From NCBI GenBank assembly GCA_041749015.1, contig JBGTCD010000001.1, positions 1 to 64,000 on the forward strand: a DNA stretch of 64,000 nt. The letters are read 5' to 3'. Below are positions 53,530 to 62,460 of this stretch, piece after piece; position 1 is the first letter of the stretch, and each line of letters begins with the position of its first letter. The position numbers and the translations under genes were made by a program. The notes beneath the pieces are model-generated. The model ran no database searches and had not been told where the DNA came from. It saw only the letters and a list, made by a program, of their open reading frames with translations. The stretch comes from JBGTCD01 sp041749015. Its GTDB lineage: Bacteria; Bacteroidota; Bacteroidia; Cytophagales; Cyclobacteriaceae.

Positions 53530-54720
53530 TTATGATTGATCCAGACTGTGGAAGATCATATTCTGATTGCCGAATATTCTGGTAAATCCTTTTACATCCT
53601 CACCGGACCAGGCACTGTTTATTTCACCGTACTGGCCGAATTTACTGCGCATCAGATCAAAAGGCGACTCAATGCCTTTCAGGGTGAACTTACCTTTTTC
53701 GAGCCGCACCATGACCTTTCCGGTCACCCTGGCTTGTGAACTGGTAAGAAAGGCCTCTATATCACGCATCACAGGATCTAGGTACTGACCTTCATGAAGG
53801 AAATTCCCATACCAGGCTGCAGTATGATCTTTAATGAAGAGTTGCCATTTGGTAAGAACATGTTTTTCAAGAAGGTGGTGGGACTTGATGATGATCAGTG
53901 GTGCGGCGGCTTCAAATCCTACGCGACCCTTAATCCCGATAATCGTATCACCCACATGGATATCACGGCCTATTCCAAAAGGCTGAGCGAGGTCTGAAAG
54001 TGCCTGAATGGCCTCAACTGGATGTGTGTATGCAGTACCGTTAAGGCCGATGAGTTCGCCTTTTTTAAATTCCAGGGTAATTTCCTCTGGAGCATCCTTT
54101 GTGATGGGGGTAGGAAAGGCATCCTCAGGCAGATATTGGTCTGAGGTCAGGGTTTCTGCTCCACCTACAGAGGTACCCCAGATCCCCTTGTTGATCGAGT
54201 ATTTGGCTTTTTCAAAATTCATCGACACGCCATACTTTTTGAGGTAAGCAATCTCCTGCTCCCTACTTAACTTCTGGTCACGGATAGGGGTAATGATCTC
54301 AACCCCGGGCAGAAGTGCATTAAAAATCAGATCAAAACGAACCTGGTCATTACCTGCCCCTGTACTACCATGGGCTACACCCTCAGCCCCAACGTTTGCC
54401 GCATGTTCTGCTACCGCTCTGGCCTGAATGATGCGCTCAGCACTCACAGAGAGGGGATAGGTATTATTTTTTAATACATTCCCAAATACCAGGTATTTCA
54501 CACAAGTATCGTAAAATTCCCTGGTCTTCTCCAGATTAGTATGTTGCTTTACCCCGAGGGCGCGGGCTCTTTGAGCCGTTTCCTCCATTTCTTCCACAGT
54601 AAATCCTCCTGTATTTACCAGAACAGAGTGCACCTCATAGCCCAGGTCTTTGGTGAGATGAATGGCGCAATAAGAGGTGTCTAGTCCGCCACTAAAGGCG
54701 AGTACAATTTTTTTTGCCAT
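53530..54720 (-). CDS. argG: Argininosuccinate synthase
   Basis: The protein has 396 residues. The N-type ATP pyrophosphatase motif is AFSGGLDTSYCAIHL near residue 8, followed by GSTGAGNDQVRFD and YSINKGIWGTSVGG. It joins citrulline and aspartate. It lies 3 bases after the GNAT gene and about 22 bases before the argC start. Confidence 0.96.
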   Translation of the reverse strand: MAKKIVLAFSGGLDTSYCAIHLTKDLGYEVHSVLVNTGGFTVEEMEETAQRARALGVKQHTNLEKTREFYDTCVKYLVFGNVLKNNTYPLSVSAERIIQARAVAEHAANVGAEGVAHGSTGAGNDQVRFDLIFNALLPGVEIITPIRDQKLSREQEIAYLKKYGVSMNFEKAKYSINKGIWGTSVGGAETLTSDQYLPEDAFPTPITKDAPEEITLEFKKGELIGLNGTAYTHPVEAIQALSDLAQPFGIGRDIHVGDTIIGIKGRVGFEAAAPLIIIKSHHLLEKHVLTKWQLFIKDHTAAWYGNFLHEGQYLDPVMRDIEAFLTSSQARVTGKVMVRLEKGKFTLKGIESPFDLMRSKFGQYGEINSAWSGEDVKGFTRIFGNQNMIFHSLDQS

Positions 54721-54723
54721 GGG

Positions 54724-55440
54724 TTAAAAATTAAAAAGGATAAAGAATTTTTTCTTTTTTGGTTCAGGCTTTGGGTCTTCATCGAGCATGCGTTTTTTAC
54801 GCAGCCGGTTCCACCGCTCTAGAAGCTTGGCATATTTTCCAAAGTTTTTAAATTTCCGCACATGCTTGGACCGTTTCTTTTCCCTGGCCTCATTGCTTTT
54901 GGCTTTGGGGTCATAAAGCATTGCCGTGCAGATGCAGTTTGACCGGTTCTTGCTGGTAAGAATATCGAAGTTAACACAGCTTTGGCAGCCTTTCCAAAAT
55001 TCTTCATCCTGGGTGAGCTCACTGTAAATTACGGGCTCATAACCTAAATCCGAATTTATTTTCATCACCGCCATACCAGTAGTAAGTCCGAATATTTTTG
55101 CATCGGGGTACAGGCTTCTGGATAAGTCAAATATGCTTGCTTTAATGGCTTTGGCGAGTCCTTCTTTCCGGTAATCGGGCGCTACGATTAGCCCACTATT
55201 GGCTACATACTTACCATGGCTCCAGGTTTCGATATAACAAAATCCGGCCCATAGATTATCATTTTTGGTGAAGGCAATTACTGCCTTACCCTCGGTCATT
55301 TTTCGTGCAATATACTCCTCTGACCTCCTGGCAATACCGGTGCCTCGGGCAGAGGCTGAAGCAGCCATCTCCTCGCAGACATGTGCTGCAAAGGCAGTAT
55401 GGGAAGCATCAGCTACCATTATTTTAAAGTCTTTTATCAT
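54724..55440 (-). CDS. GNAT acyltransferase of the arginine cluster, probable N-acyl-glutamate synthase
   Basis: The protein has 238 residues. The N-terminal 150 residues form a GNAT fold (ANSGLIVAPDYRKEGLAKAI is the acyl-CoA binding loop). Being the first gene before argG, argC, argF' and argB, and with no argA or argJ in sight, it most likely acylates glutamate; this follows the common arrangement in Bacteroidota. After the fold come four cysteines in two pairs (GCQSC and NCIC), possibly a metal site, and a long basic tail rich in Lys/Arg. The acyl donor (acetyl- or succinyl-CoA) is open. Confidence 0.8.
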   Translation of the reverse strand: MIKDFKIMVADASHTAFAAHVCEEMAASASARGTGIARRSEEYIARKMTEGKAVIAFTKNDNLWAGFCYIETWSHGKYVANSGLIVAPDYRKEGLAKAIKASIFDLSRSLYPDAKIFGLTTGMAVMKINSDLGYEPVIYSELTQDEEFWKGCQSCVNFDILTSKNRSNCICTAMLYDPKAKSNEAREKKRSKHVRKFKNFGKYAKLLERWNRLRKKRMLDEDPKPEPKKKKFFILFNF

Positions 55441-55810
55441 TTGTTAAAAGCGATACTCCGGGGGTTCCGGTGTTGGAAAAAAATTTCTTAGTAGTATAAT
55501 TGGACTACCCCATAGGCAGTTCTGGAAATGTTTAGACCCCTAAGGGCCTGATCCTTAATACAGGAGAAAAGTAAGGCAGACTCAATGATAAATTGAGGTT
55601 TGATAGGGTGATATAATTTGCCTTGGATTGCATCTGGTTTCTAAACGATGTAAAGTTCTAAAATTTTCGTTATAAAATCCTAACGGAAACCAATTTAATT
55701 GAAAGAGATTTTAGAATACAAAATAAGGGAAGAGCCACCAATATACCAGGCCTTGCTTTTTTGGGTTTAAGTTCAGTGATTTGAATGTCCTAATAAGCAA
55801 CCTGATTTCT
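55441..55810. other. Intergenic region upstream of the arginine operon
   Basis: This is a divergent region of 370 bases. It should hold the arginine operon promoter on the minus strand and that of the lipoprotein gene on the plus strand. I see no convincing operator palindrome, repeat or RNA gene in it. Confidence 0.5.
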
Positions 55811-56299
55811 ATGGAAAGAATAATTTCCTACCTTTTTATTTTTGGTTTCATAGGTGCTATGATGCTTTCTTGTAAAGATTCTAGGCCGTCTGGTGAGGAA
55901 GGTTGGCTTCAGGGAGATACTCATGAAAAATTTGACCGGGTAGCAGATCAGTTGGGAGGCTTCAGTGCCACTATGGTGGAGGTAGGTCACCGGTATCAGG
56001 AACTGTACTGGGCTGGTGTGGATCAAAATTGGGAGTATGCCGGGCACCAGATCGAACACATCGAGGAAGCTCTTGAGGCAGGGTACGAAAGACGCCCTGT
56101 GAGAAAACCTTCAGGAGAATATTTTATGGAATTTGTAATTCCCGAAATGGAAAAAGCAATTGAGCGTAAAGACAGCCTTGCTTTTTTTAAAGCCTTCGAG
56201 ATCATGACCGTCAACTGCAACAGCTGCCATGCCAAAGAAAACATGGCATTTATGAAGGTTCAACAGCCAGAGATAAGGTATTCACCAATTAGGAAGTAA
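55811..56299 (+). CDS. Lipoprotein with a CxxCH heme-binding motif
   Basis: The ATG at 55811 starts a lipoprotein signal with lipobox MLSC at residues 17-20; an upstream TTG at 55781 is unlikely. The protein has 162 residues and is helical, with the cytochrome c-type motif CNSCH near residue 140. A helical bundle with a C-terminal CxxCH is typical of small cytochrome c' relatives. It would sit in the periplasm or outer membrane. Redox partner unknown. Confidence 0.8.
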   Translation: MERIISYLFIFGFIGAMMLSCKDSRPSGEEGWLQGDTHEKFDRVADQLGGFSATMVEVGHRYQELYWAGVDQNWEYAGHQIEHIEEALEAGYERRPVRKPSGEYFMEFVIPEMEKAIERKDSLAFFKAFEIMTVNCNSCHAKENMAFMKVQQPEIRYSPIRK

Positions 56300-56381
56300 A
56301 TCAACGAAAAAGTTCCACCGGAGAAATAGTAAGGAATTCCTTCCAGGGGATATTGCCTTCTCCAGCAATCGATTCCATAAA

Positions 56382-56423
56382 TTACTCAATACACTGAGCA
56401 ATTTTACTCAGTGCATTGAGTAA
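56382..56423. terminator. Bidirectional terminator between convergent genes
   Basis: A 17-position stem with one mismatch (TTACTCAAT-A-CACTGAG against CTCAGTG-C-ATTGAGTAA) encloses an 8-base loop. It lies between two convergent genes, 83 bases after one and 2 bases before the end of the other. T runs lie beyond both sides only partly, so termination may be rho-assisted. Confidence 0.6.
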
Positions 56424-56424
56424 A

Positions 56425-56724
56425 TCAAAATCTTATTTTTTTTCGGAATCTCCGCTTTTTGTTTTTACTAAGGATTTGTTTCAAAACGATAAATCTATTT
56501 AGCCCTACCAATAATAGCACAAGACTGATGGCAAATGCCAGATATCCGAAATATTGTAGATTTTCCAACTCCCTTACCCGCAGGAGGGCGATCCCGCCAA
56601 CCAGGAAATACAAACTGGTTCGAACATAAGAAAGCAAGGTTCTTTCATTGGCAAGCCTGGTACGCAGTTGGGCCAGGAGGTTGCGTTTGGCAGGATTATC
56701 TGGTAATTTTTGATGGTCACTCAT
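56425..56724 (-). CDS. DUF202 membrane protein
   Basis: The protein has 99 residues. The family motif is LANERTLLSYVRTSLYFLVG, with two membrane helices (residues about 41-57 and 63-83) and a basic C-terminus. Function of the family is unknown. Its start overlaps the stop of the permease gene by 4 bases, so it is co-translated with it. Confidence 0.85.
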   Translation of the reverse strand: MSDHQKLPDNPAKRNLLAQLRTRLANERTLLSYVRTSLYFLVGGIALLRVRELENLQYFGYLAFAISLVLLLVGLNRFIVLKQILSKNKKRRFRKKIRF

Positions 56725-58499
56725 ATCGGAAAATATAGAGGAATGATGATACTAGCAAGTATCCAAAGGATAATATTCAGGGGGGTTCCTACTTTGAGAT
56801 AATCGCTAAATCTGTAATTACCCGGACCATAGATCATGGCATTCGTTTGATAGCCCATAGGCGTCATGAAACTCAGGGAGGCGGCAAAGGTCACCGCCAT
56901 GAGAAAGGGCCTTGAGCTGATGCCCATGACCTCTGCCGTGACCAGTGCTACAGGGGCCAACAGGGCTGCAGAGGCGTTATTACTCATGACATTGGTAGCC
57001 ATAAATGACAGAAAGAAAAACCCGGATACCATGGCTCTTGGCCCAAACTGCCCCAATGTGTCGATCATAAAGCTCGCTAATAGTTCGGCAGCACCGGTTT
57101 TTTGAAGTGCAGTACCCATTGATAATACACCAGCCAACATGAAAATAACCTTCCAGTCAATGGCCTGGTACGCTTCTTCCGGGGTTAGAAATTTAAACGC
57201 AATCAGTAGAAGTCCCCCTATTGCGGCAGTGAGCACAATGGGTAATATATTGAGGGCGGCTACCGCGATCACGCCTACCATGATTAATAAGGTTGGGATC
57301 ATTTGCCGGTACCGGGGCTTTACATCCTCCACTTCAGAAATTATCAACAAATTTTTATTCCTGTTGATTAAGTTGGATTGTTCGGTATTCGCTCTGACCA
57401 GCAGAATATCTCCTGCTTTCAACTTGATGTCTTTAAATTTTTCATGGAGCACCCCTGACCGACTCCTCATGGCAAGGACTGAGGCGCCGTTAAATAACAT
57501 CCTGAATTTCATATCACTCAGACTTTTGCCAATGTAAATGGCATTAGGATTGACCAGCACTTCAATGAGTTTTATCTCTTGTTTGGCTTCATCTTCGGTA
57601 ATCACCGCCTTGCTTGGCTGCAACTCTATACCTACTACCTGTTCCAGTTTACTGAGTTTTTCTACATCGCACCTTACCCTTAAAAAATCGCCTAGCTCCA
57701 GAATGGTATAGGCATTGGGTTCAAACCCTTTCCCGCCTCTGATAATACTTAAAATTTCAAGGTCAATATCTTTGATCAGTTTTGATTCGCTGATGCGCTT
57801 ACCTGCTGAAGGTGAGTTTGGGAGGATTTTAATTTCAGTGATGTAATCCTTCATTTCATAGGAGTCGCCCAGATCTTTAGATAATTTTCTGTCAGGCAAT
57901 AACCTGCTGCCTACCACCACCATGTACAAAAGTCCGGCTCCAAAAAACCAAATGCCGGCACCAGTAAGCTCAAACATACCAAATGGCTCTTCACCATATT
58001 CCTCAGCAATCCCGCTCACCAGTATATTAGTGGAGGTGCCTACGAGCGTGCATACCCCACCAAGCAAAGCGCCGAATGATAGTGGCATTAGCAGCCGGGA
58101 AGGATTGATACCGGTATCTTTGCCTAGTTTGATGACTACCGGCATAAAAAGTGCGACCACTGCAGTATCATTGATAAAGGCAGAAAGGCTCCCTGCTATG
58201 CCCATCATCAGCAAGAGCATTAAAAAATAATTAACCCCGGCAGCTTTTTTTAGTATGGTGGTCACTGAGTTAAGCGCCCCTGATTTAAATATTGCGGCAC
58301 TTAGTACAAACATGGCACCTACGGTAAGGGTGGCAGGATTATTAAAACCTGAAAACCCTTCCGAAGGGGTTAGGATGCCTGAAACCATAAAAACCACCAT
58401 CACAAGGATAGAAACCGTGTCAATGGTGAAGGTTTCTCTCACGAACAGCACTATCGCTGTCAGGATGATTCCCAGGGTAAGGATGATCTCAAAAGTCAT
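56721..58499 (-). CDS. SLC13/DASS-family anion permease with two RCK_C domains
   Basis: The protein has 592 residues with about eleven membrane helices in two halves. The transport signatures are NDTAVVALFMPV and a second STS/N-type segment in the first half (LVGTSTNILVSG), and NVMSNNASAALLAPVA in the second. Between the halves are two TrkA_C/RCK_C domains (about 220-290 and 310-390; ILELGDFLRV, KAGDILLVRA) that probably regulate transport. Substrates may be dicarboxylates or sulfate; not decidable here. It starts 1 base before mazG ends. Confidence 0.9.
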   Translation of the reverse strand: MTFEIILTLGIILTAIVLFVRETFTIDTVSILVMVVFMVSGILTPSEGFSGFNNPATLTVGAMFVLSAAIFKSGALNSVTTILKKAAGVNYFLMLLLMMGIAGSLSAFINDTAVVALFMPVVIKLGKDTGINPSRLLMPLSFGALLGGVCTLVGTSTNILVSGIAEEYGEEPFGMFELTGAGIWFFGAGLLYMVVVGSRLLPDRKLSKDLGDSYEMKDYITEIKILPNSPSAGKRISESKLIKDIDLEILSIIRGGKGFEPNAYTILELGDFLRVRCDVEKLSKLEQVVGIELQPSKAVITEDEAKQEIKLIEVLVNPNAIYIGKSLSDMKFRMLFNGASVLAMRSRSGVLHEKFKDIKLKAGDILLVRANTEQSNLINRNKNLLIISEVEDVKPRYRQMIPTLLIMVGVIAVAALNILPIVLTAAIGGLLLIAFKFLTPEEAYQAIDWKVIFMLAGVLSMGTALQKTGAAELLASFMIDTLGQFGPRAMVSGFFFLSFMATNVMSNNASAALLAPVALVTAEVMGISSRPFLMAVTFAASLSFMTPMGYQTNAMIYGPGNYRFSDYLKVGTPLNIILWILASIIIPLYFPI

Positions 58500-59324
58500 T
58501 TATTTCAGTGATTTTGCCTCGTTCCAGTACCGATCCATTTCTTCCAAACTCATTTCCCCAAGCTGTTTCCCGGCTTTCTTACTTTCAGATTCAAGGTATT
58601 GAAACCTGCGAATGAATTTTTTATTAGTCCGCTCCAGAGCTTCCTCAGGATTAATACCGGCAAATCTGGCATAATTGATCAGGGAAAATAAGAGGTCGCC
58701 AAATTCGGCAGAAGCCTTTTCTGATACGATGGTTTCGCTCCCCGCCACATCATGTTCACGGTGAAATTCCTCCATTTCCTCTCTCACTTTATCCCACACC
58801 TGCCCTGCCTCCTCCCAATCAAAGCCTACGCCACGAGCCTTCTCCTGGATGCGCATGGCCTTGATCAGGGCGGGCAGACTATTGGGTACGCCACCCAGCA
58901 CAGATTTGTTGCCGCCTTTTTCCTTAAGTTTGATCTTTTCCCAATTTTCTTTTACCGCCTGCTCATCTTCAGCAACTACATCCCCATAGATATGAGGATG
59001 TCTTTCGATTAGTTTATCGCAGATCCCATTAAGCAAATCTGCCATGTCGAAGGCCCCTTGCTCTGAAGCAATTCTGGCATAGAATGCGATGTGCAGGATG
59101 ATATCCCCCAGCTCTTTTCGGATTTCATTCAAATCACCCTCCAGGATGGCATCGGAGAGTTCAAAGGTTTCTTCAATTGTCAGATGCCGCAGTGATTCAA
59201 TAGTTTGCTTTTTGTCCCAGGGGCAGTTCAAGCGCAGCTCATCCATAATGGTGAGCAGTCGGTCGAAGGCTTCCAGTTTTTCTGGCCGCCTCGGGTCTTT
59301 CTCTTGGATTATTTTAGAATTCAT
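58500..59324 (-). CDS. mazG: Nucleoside triphosphate pyrophosphohydrolase
   Basis: The protein has 274 residues, the two-domain MazG form. The first domain holds CPWDKKQTIESLRHLTIEET followed by ELSDAILEGDLNEIRKELGD; the second has SAEFGDLLFSLINYARF. The acidic EExxE/ExxxD sets bind magnesium. It cleans the nucleotide pool by hydrolysing NTPs to NMP and pyrophosphate. It is followed by the permease and divergent from the small Cys-rich gene. Confidence 0.95.
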   Translation of the reverse strand: MNSKIIQEKDPRRPEKLEAFDRLLTIMDELRLNCPWDKKQTIESLRHLTIEETFELSDAILEGDLNEIRKELGDIILHIAFYARIASEQGAFDMADLLNGICDKLIERHPHIYGDVVAEDEQAVKENWEKIKLKEKGGNKSVLGGVPNSLPALIKAMRIQEKARGVGFDWEEAGQVWDKVREEMEEFHREHDVAGSETIVSEKASAEFGDLLFSLINYARFAGINPEEALERTNKKFIRRFQYLESESKKAGKQLGEMSLEEMDRYWNEAKSLK

Positions 59325-59372
59325 AGATTACAGAAACTTTGAACCCCCGGGCTCTGTTTATTTAATAAGTAT

Positions 59373-59380
59373 TACTTTTG
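59373..59380 (+). promoter_or_regulatory. Possible Bacteroidota -7 element
   Basis: TACTTTTG fits TAnnTTTG, 19 bases before the ATG at 59400. No good -33 TTTG is present. Confidence 0.3.
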
Positions 59381-59399
59381 CATACAAAATAAGTAAATT

Positions 59400-59630
59400 A
59401 TGACGGGTCTTCTTATCACTATAGGTTTTATTGCCATATTTTTTGTTCTCATGTCTGTGAGATTACTCCTTCTCAAAAATGGTGAGTTTAAGGGGACCTG
59501 CGCTTCACAAAGCCCATACCTTCAGAAAGACGGCATCACCTGTGGCACCTGCGGGCGTCAGGTCGGTAGTGGTGAGGAATGTGGTAATCCGGAATCTGAA
59601 GTTAATAAAGTCCTGTCTAGGGCGAAGTGA
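59400..59630 (+). CDS. Small membrane-anchored Cys-rich protein
   Basis: The 76-residue protein has one N-terminal helix (LLITIGFIAIFFVLMSVRLLL) and a soluble tail with four Cys: GTCASQSP, then ITCGTCGRQ, and EECGN. The layout of one helix followed by GxC and a Cys cluster resembles NqrM/DUF539-type small proteins that handle iron for Na+-NQR maturation, but the resemblance is loose and no NQR genes are nearby. Confidence 0.7.
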   Translation: MTGLLITIGFIAIFFVLMSVRLLLLKNGEFKGTCASQSPYLQKDGITCGTCGRQVGSGEECGNPESEVNKVLSRAK

Positions 59631-59642
59631 CTCGGGAATTAA

Positions 59643-60149
59643 TTATTTTGTGTGAATAATATCACCATCATATTCACGAAAATTAATGGTTTCCTTCCAT
59701 TCAGTTTTATGCATATTATTTAACCTGTCTCTTATCCTATTGTATTCCTCCCATTTAGCATCTACAAGTTTCTTGTGATTTTCCTCCATCACATTCTGGG
59801 AATCGGGATAGTATGGAACCATCTTTTTTTGTCTCGTTAAAACATATACTACAATGGAGGATTGTTGTGTTTTTTTTGTTTGATTTCGGTTTTGAAATCC
59901 TAATTCTTGAAAATAATCCTTAATTAATTTTTGTAGTTTTACTTTCCTTGTTGCAATTAATAATTGTGATTCAAGGTATTCAAAATCAAAATCCATACTT
60001 TTCCGTTCGTAAATAAAAGCAAGAATATAAACAATAGCATCTTCTCCTTTTATTGGAAATTCAGATTTTATGGAATCAATAATAATCTTACTAATTTCTT
60101 TTGAAGATTTTAGTTTGAATATTTTTTTTTGTTTTCTAGGGTAAGTCAT
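59643..60149 (-). CDS. Hypothetical protein, last gene of an AT-rich unknown operon
   Basis: The 168-residue protein is basic and mostly helical (KKIFKLKSSKEISKIIID, ESQLLIATRKVKLQKLIKD), with an acidic end (NFREYDGDIIHTK). No recognised motif and no signal peptide. It starts 3 bases after the zinc-ribbon gene. The three genes of this operon are richer in AT than their neighbours and interrupt a housekeeping stretch, which suggests they were acquired. Confidence 0.6.
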   Translation of the reverse strand: MTYPRKQKKIFKLKSSKEISKIIIDSIKSEFPIKGEDAIVYILAFIYERKSMDFDFEYLESQLLIATRKVKLQKLIKDYFQELGFQNRNQTKKTQQSSIVVYVLTRQKKMVPYYPDSQNVMEENHKKLVDAKWEEYNRIRDRLNNMHKTEWKETINFREYDGDIIHTK

Positions 60150-60152
60150 AAT

Positions 60153-60662
60153 TCAATCAATCATCATACTGAAATTTTTGCCCATTGTATTTCCACATTT
60201 TGGGCAATGCGGATCCTGACCAGTCCATGGCACTAATCTATCGGAATTACAAGCTGGACAAGGCATTTCATCTTCCTTTACATAAATAGTCTTTCTTAAT
60301 TGCACTTTATAATGAATTTCAATGTTACGAACTTCTTCGTAAGTTAAATTTTTCAGATTGTGTTTTTTTAAATTTCGAATTACCGGCTCAGGATCTTTGA
60401 TTTCCATAAAAATCATAAATGGATCAGAAAGGGAATTTTTATATCGTTCCCTCATTTTATCAAAAATTTCTTTTTGATGATTGGTATCATTTAAATCTAA
60501 AAGTTCATTAGTTGCTACATCTCCTAAAGAAATGTCCATAATTTCATTGCAATCTAGGCATTCATATGTTTTAAATGCATAATGCCTAGTCCTGGATTTC
60601 CCTCCGGCACAAATGGCTTCGTATTTACAGTTTTTGCAGACAAATCCTATCTTTACACCCAT
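60153..60662 (-). CDS. Hypothetical protein with two zinc ribbons
   Basis: The 169-residue protein has an N-terminal Cys set (FVCKNCKYE ... YECLDCNEIM) and a C-terminal one (MPCPACNSDRLV ... HCPKCGNTM), each four Cys in two CxxC pairs, the pattern of zinc ribbons. The linker is helical and charged. Such proteins usually bind nucleic acid or other proteins. Family not recognised. It begins 10 bases after the first gene of the operon. Confidence 0.65.
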   Translation of the reverse strand: MGVKIGFVCKNCKYEAICAGGKSRTRHYAFKTYECLDCNEIMDISLGDVATNELLDLNDTNHQKEIFDKMRERYKNSLSDPFMIFMEIKDPEPVIRNLKKHNLKNLTYEEVRNIEIHYKVQLRKTIYVKEDEMPCPACNSDRLVPWTGQDPHCPKCGNTMGKNFSMMID

Positions 60663-60672
60663 GAGTTGATAT

Positions 60673-60939
60673 TTATTTTAAAACAGAAAAAGGCCATTTA
60701 TAATGAGAATAAATAAATTGTGTGCCCCCTAAACGATTGGTGATTTTTGCAGTTATCTTAAACCTTGTGCCCAAGGAAAAATCTTTAATTAGTTTTTTAG
60801 CGCATTCAACAAACATATTTTGAAGAAATGGATATTGATCTTTGATAGGCCTAATGTGGATTTGCCCATGCCTTCCTGATGTTTCTAAGGTTTTAAAACT
60901 TTCAACTATAATTTCCCTATATTCAGAAATTTCAGACAT
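60673..60939 (-). CDS. Hypothetical protein, 88 residues, first gene of the unknown operon
   Basis: A small protein with a mixed fold (SEYREIIVESFKTLETSG, then FKITAKITNRLGGTQFIYSH). It contains HIRPIKDQYP, but nothing I can assign. It is transcribed first in the operon, from the AT-rich gap of about 110 bases shared with glmM. Confidence 0.55.
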   Translation of the reverse strand: MSEISEYREIIVESFKTLETSGRHGQIHIRPIKDQYPFLQNMFVECAKKLIKDFSLGTRFKITAKITNRLGGTQFIYSHYKWPFSVLK

Positions 60940-61049
60940 TTGAGTTTATTTTATATTTTGATTAAAATAAAATTTTTAAAACTTTCCAAAAATAAAATAA
61001 ACTAAATTCAATCATTAAATAGTTTTAGCTTCATAAAAAATTTCCATAA

Positions 61050-62447
61050 TTGACACTCATCAAATCTATTTCCGGTATCAGAGGGACCATAGGCGGGAAA
61101 CCGGGAGAAGGCCTTTCCCCTATAGATATTGTATTGTTTTCAGCCGCATTTGGCACCTGGCTAAAAGCCAAAGGCAATCCTCCAAAAGTAGTCATTGGTC
61201 GTGATGCCCGCACTTCAGGACCCATGGTCTCAGCATTGGTCACTGCCACCCTCCAGGGACTGGGTATCGATGTAACAGACCTCGGACTCTCCACCACCCC
61301 TACAGTAGAGATCGCTGTGCCGCTTGAAAAAGCAGGAGGGGGCATCATCATCACTGCAAGCCATAATCCAGGGCAGTGGAACGCTCTCAAACTTTTGAAT
61401 GAAAAGGGAGAATTTATCTCTGCCGCTGATGGTGAAGAAGTGCTCGCTTTGGCCGATCAGAAGGATTTCCATTTTGCGGAAGCTAAAGACCTGGGTAAGA
61501 AAACGGATCGCCCGGAATATCTGGAGCAGCACATTCAAATGGTTTTAGACCTACCTGCGGTAGACCGTGAGGCCATTGCAGCACGTAACTTTTCAGTGGT
61601 GGTGGATGCAGTCAATTCTTCAGGCGGTATCGCCGTGCCATTGCTGCTTGAAGCCCTTGGCGTCAAAAATATCCAATGCCTCAACTGCGAACCAACCGGG
61701 CATTTTGCTCATAATCCTGAGCCTCTGCCTGAAAACCTCACCCAAATTATTTCTGAAATGAAGCAAAGGGCTTATGATCTGGGAATCGTTCTGGATCCTG
61801 ATGTAGACCGCCTGGCCCTGGTATGTGAGGACGCGACTCCCTTTGGAGAGGAGTATACGCTTGTGGCCGTGAGTGATTACATCCTCTCCCGGAATGGTGG
61901 GGGCAATACCGTCTCTAACCTCTCGTCCACCAGAGCCCTGCAGGACGTCACCGAAAAACATGGGGGCACCTATACCGCAGCTGCAGTGGGTGAGGTAAAC
62001 GTGGTGCAGGCAATGAAAGACAGTGGTGCCATCATCGGTGGTGAAGGCAATGGCGGGGTAATATATCCCGAACTTCATTACGGGAGAGATGCCCTGGTAG
62101 GGATTGCCTTGTTTTTGTCCCACCTGGCCCATTTGGGCAAAACGGCCTCAGAATTACGAGCCACCTACCCAAATTACCATATTTCAAAAAATAAGATTGA
62201 ACTCACACCTGAAATTGATGTGGATCAGGTTTTGGCCTCCCTCCAAAAGCAATATGCTCAATATCCTGTTAATACTGTGGATGGTGTGAAGATTCTCTTT
62301 GACAAGGAGTGGGTGCATTTGCGCAAGTCCAATACAGAGCCTATCATCCGCATTTATGCAGAGTCAGCAACTGCATCCCAGGCCGATGAACTTGCCGGGA
62401 GGATTATATCTGACATAAAAAAATTATCTTTCACACAAATTGATTAG
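61050..62447 (+). CDS. glmM: Phosphoglucosamine mutase (GlmM-like alpha-D-phosphohexomutase)
   Basis: The protein has 465 residues. The conserved opening LIKSISGIRGTIGGKPGEG is only reached from the TTG at 61050, so that is the likely start. The phosphoserine loop is ITASHNPGQWNALK, the magnesium loop is LDPDVDRLAL, the sugar-binding loop is GGEGNGG, and the phosphate-binding end is RKSNTEPIIRIY. It converts glucosamine-6-phosphate to glucosamine-1-phosphate for cell-wall precursors. Other phosphohexomutase substrates are possible. Divergent from the unknown operon. Confidence 0.92.
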   Translation: MTLIKSISGIRGTIGGKPGEGLSPIDIVLFSAAFGTWLKAKGNPPKVVIGRDARTSGPMVSALVTATLQGLGIDVTDLGLSTTPTVEIAVPLEKAGGGIIITASHNPGQWNALKLLNEKGEFISAADGEEVLALADQKDFHFAEAKDLGKKTDRPEYLEQHIQMVLDLPAVDREAIAARNFSVVVDAVNSSGGIAVPLLLEALGVKNIQCLNCEPTGHFAHNPEPLPENLTQIISEMKQRAYDLGIVLDPDVDRLALVCEDATPFGEEYTLVAVSDYILSRNGGGNTVSNLSSTRALQDVTEKHGGTYTAAAVGEVNVVQAMKDSGAIIGGEGNGGVIYPELHYGRDALVGIALFLSHLAHLGKTASELRATYPNYHISKNKIELTPEIDVDQVLASLQKQYAQYPVNTVDGVKILFDKEWVHLRKSNTEPIIRIYAESATASQADELAGRIISDIKKLSFTQID

Positions 62448-62460
62448 GAAATAATTGGTG

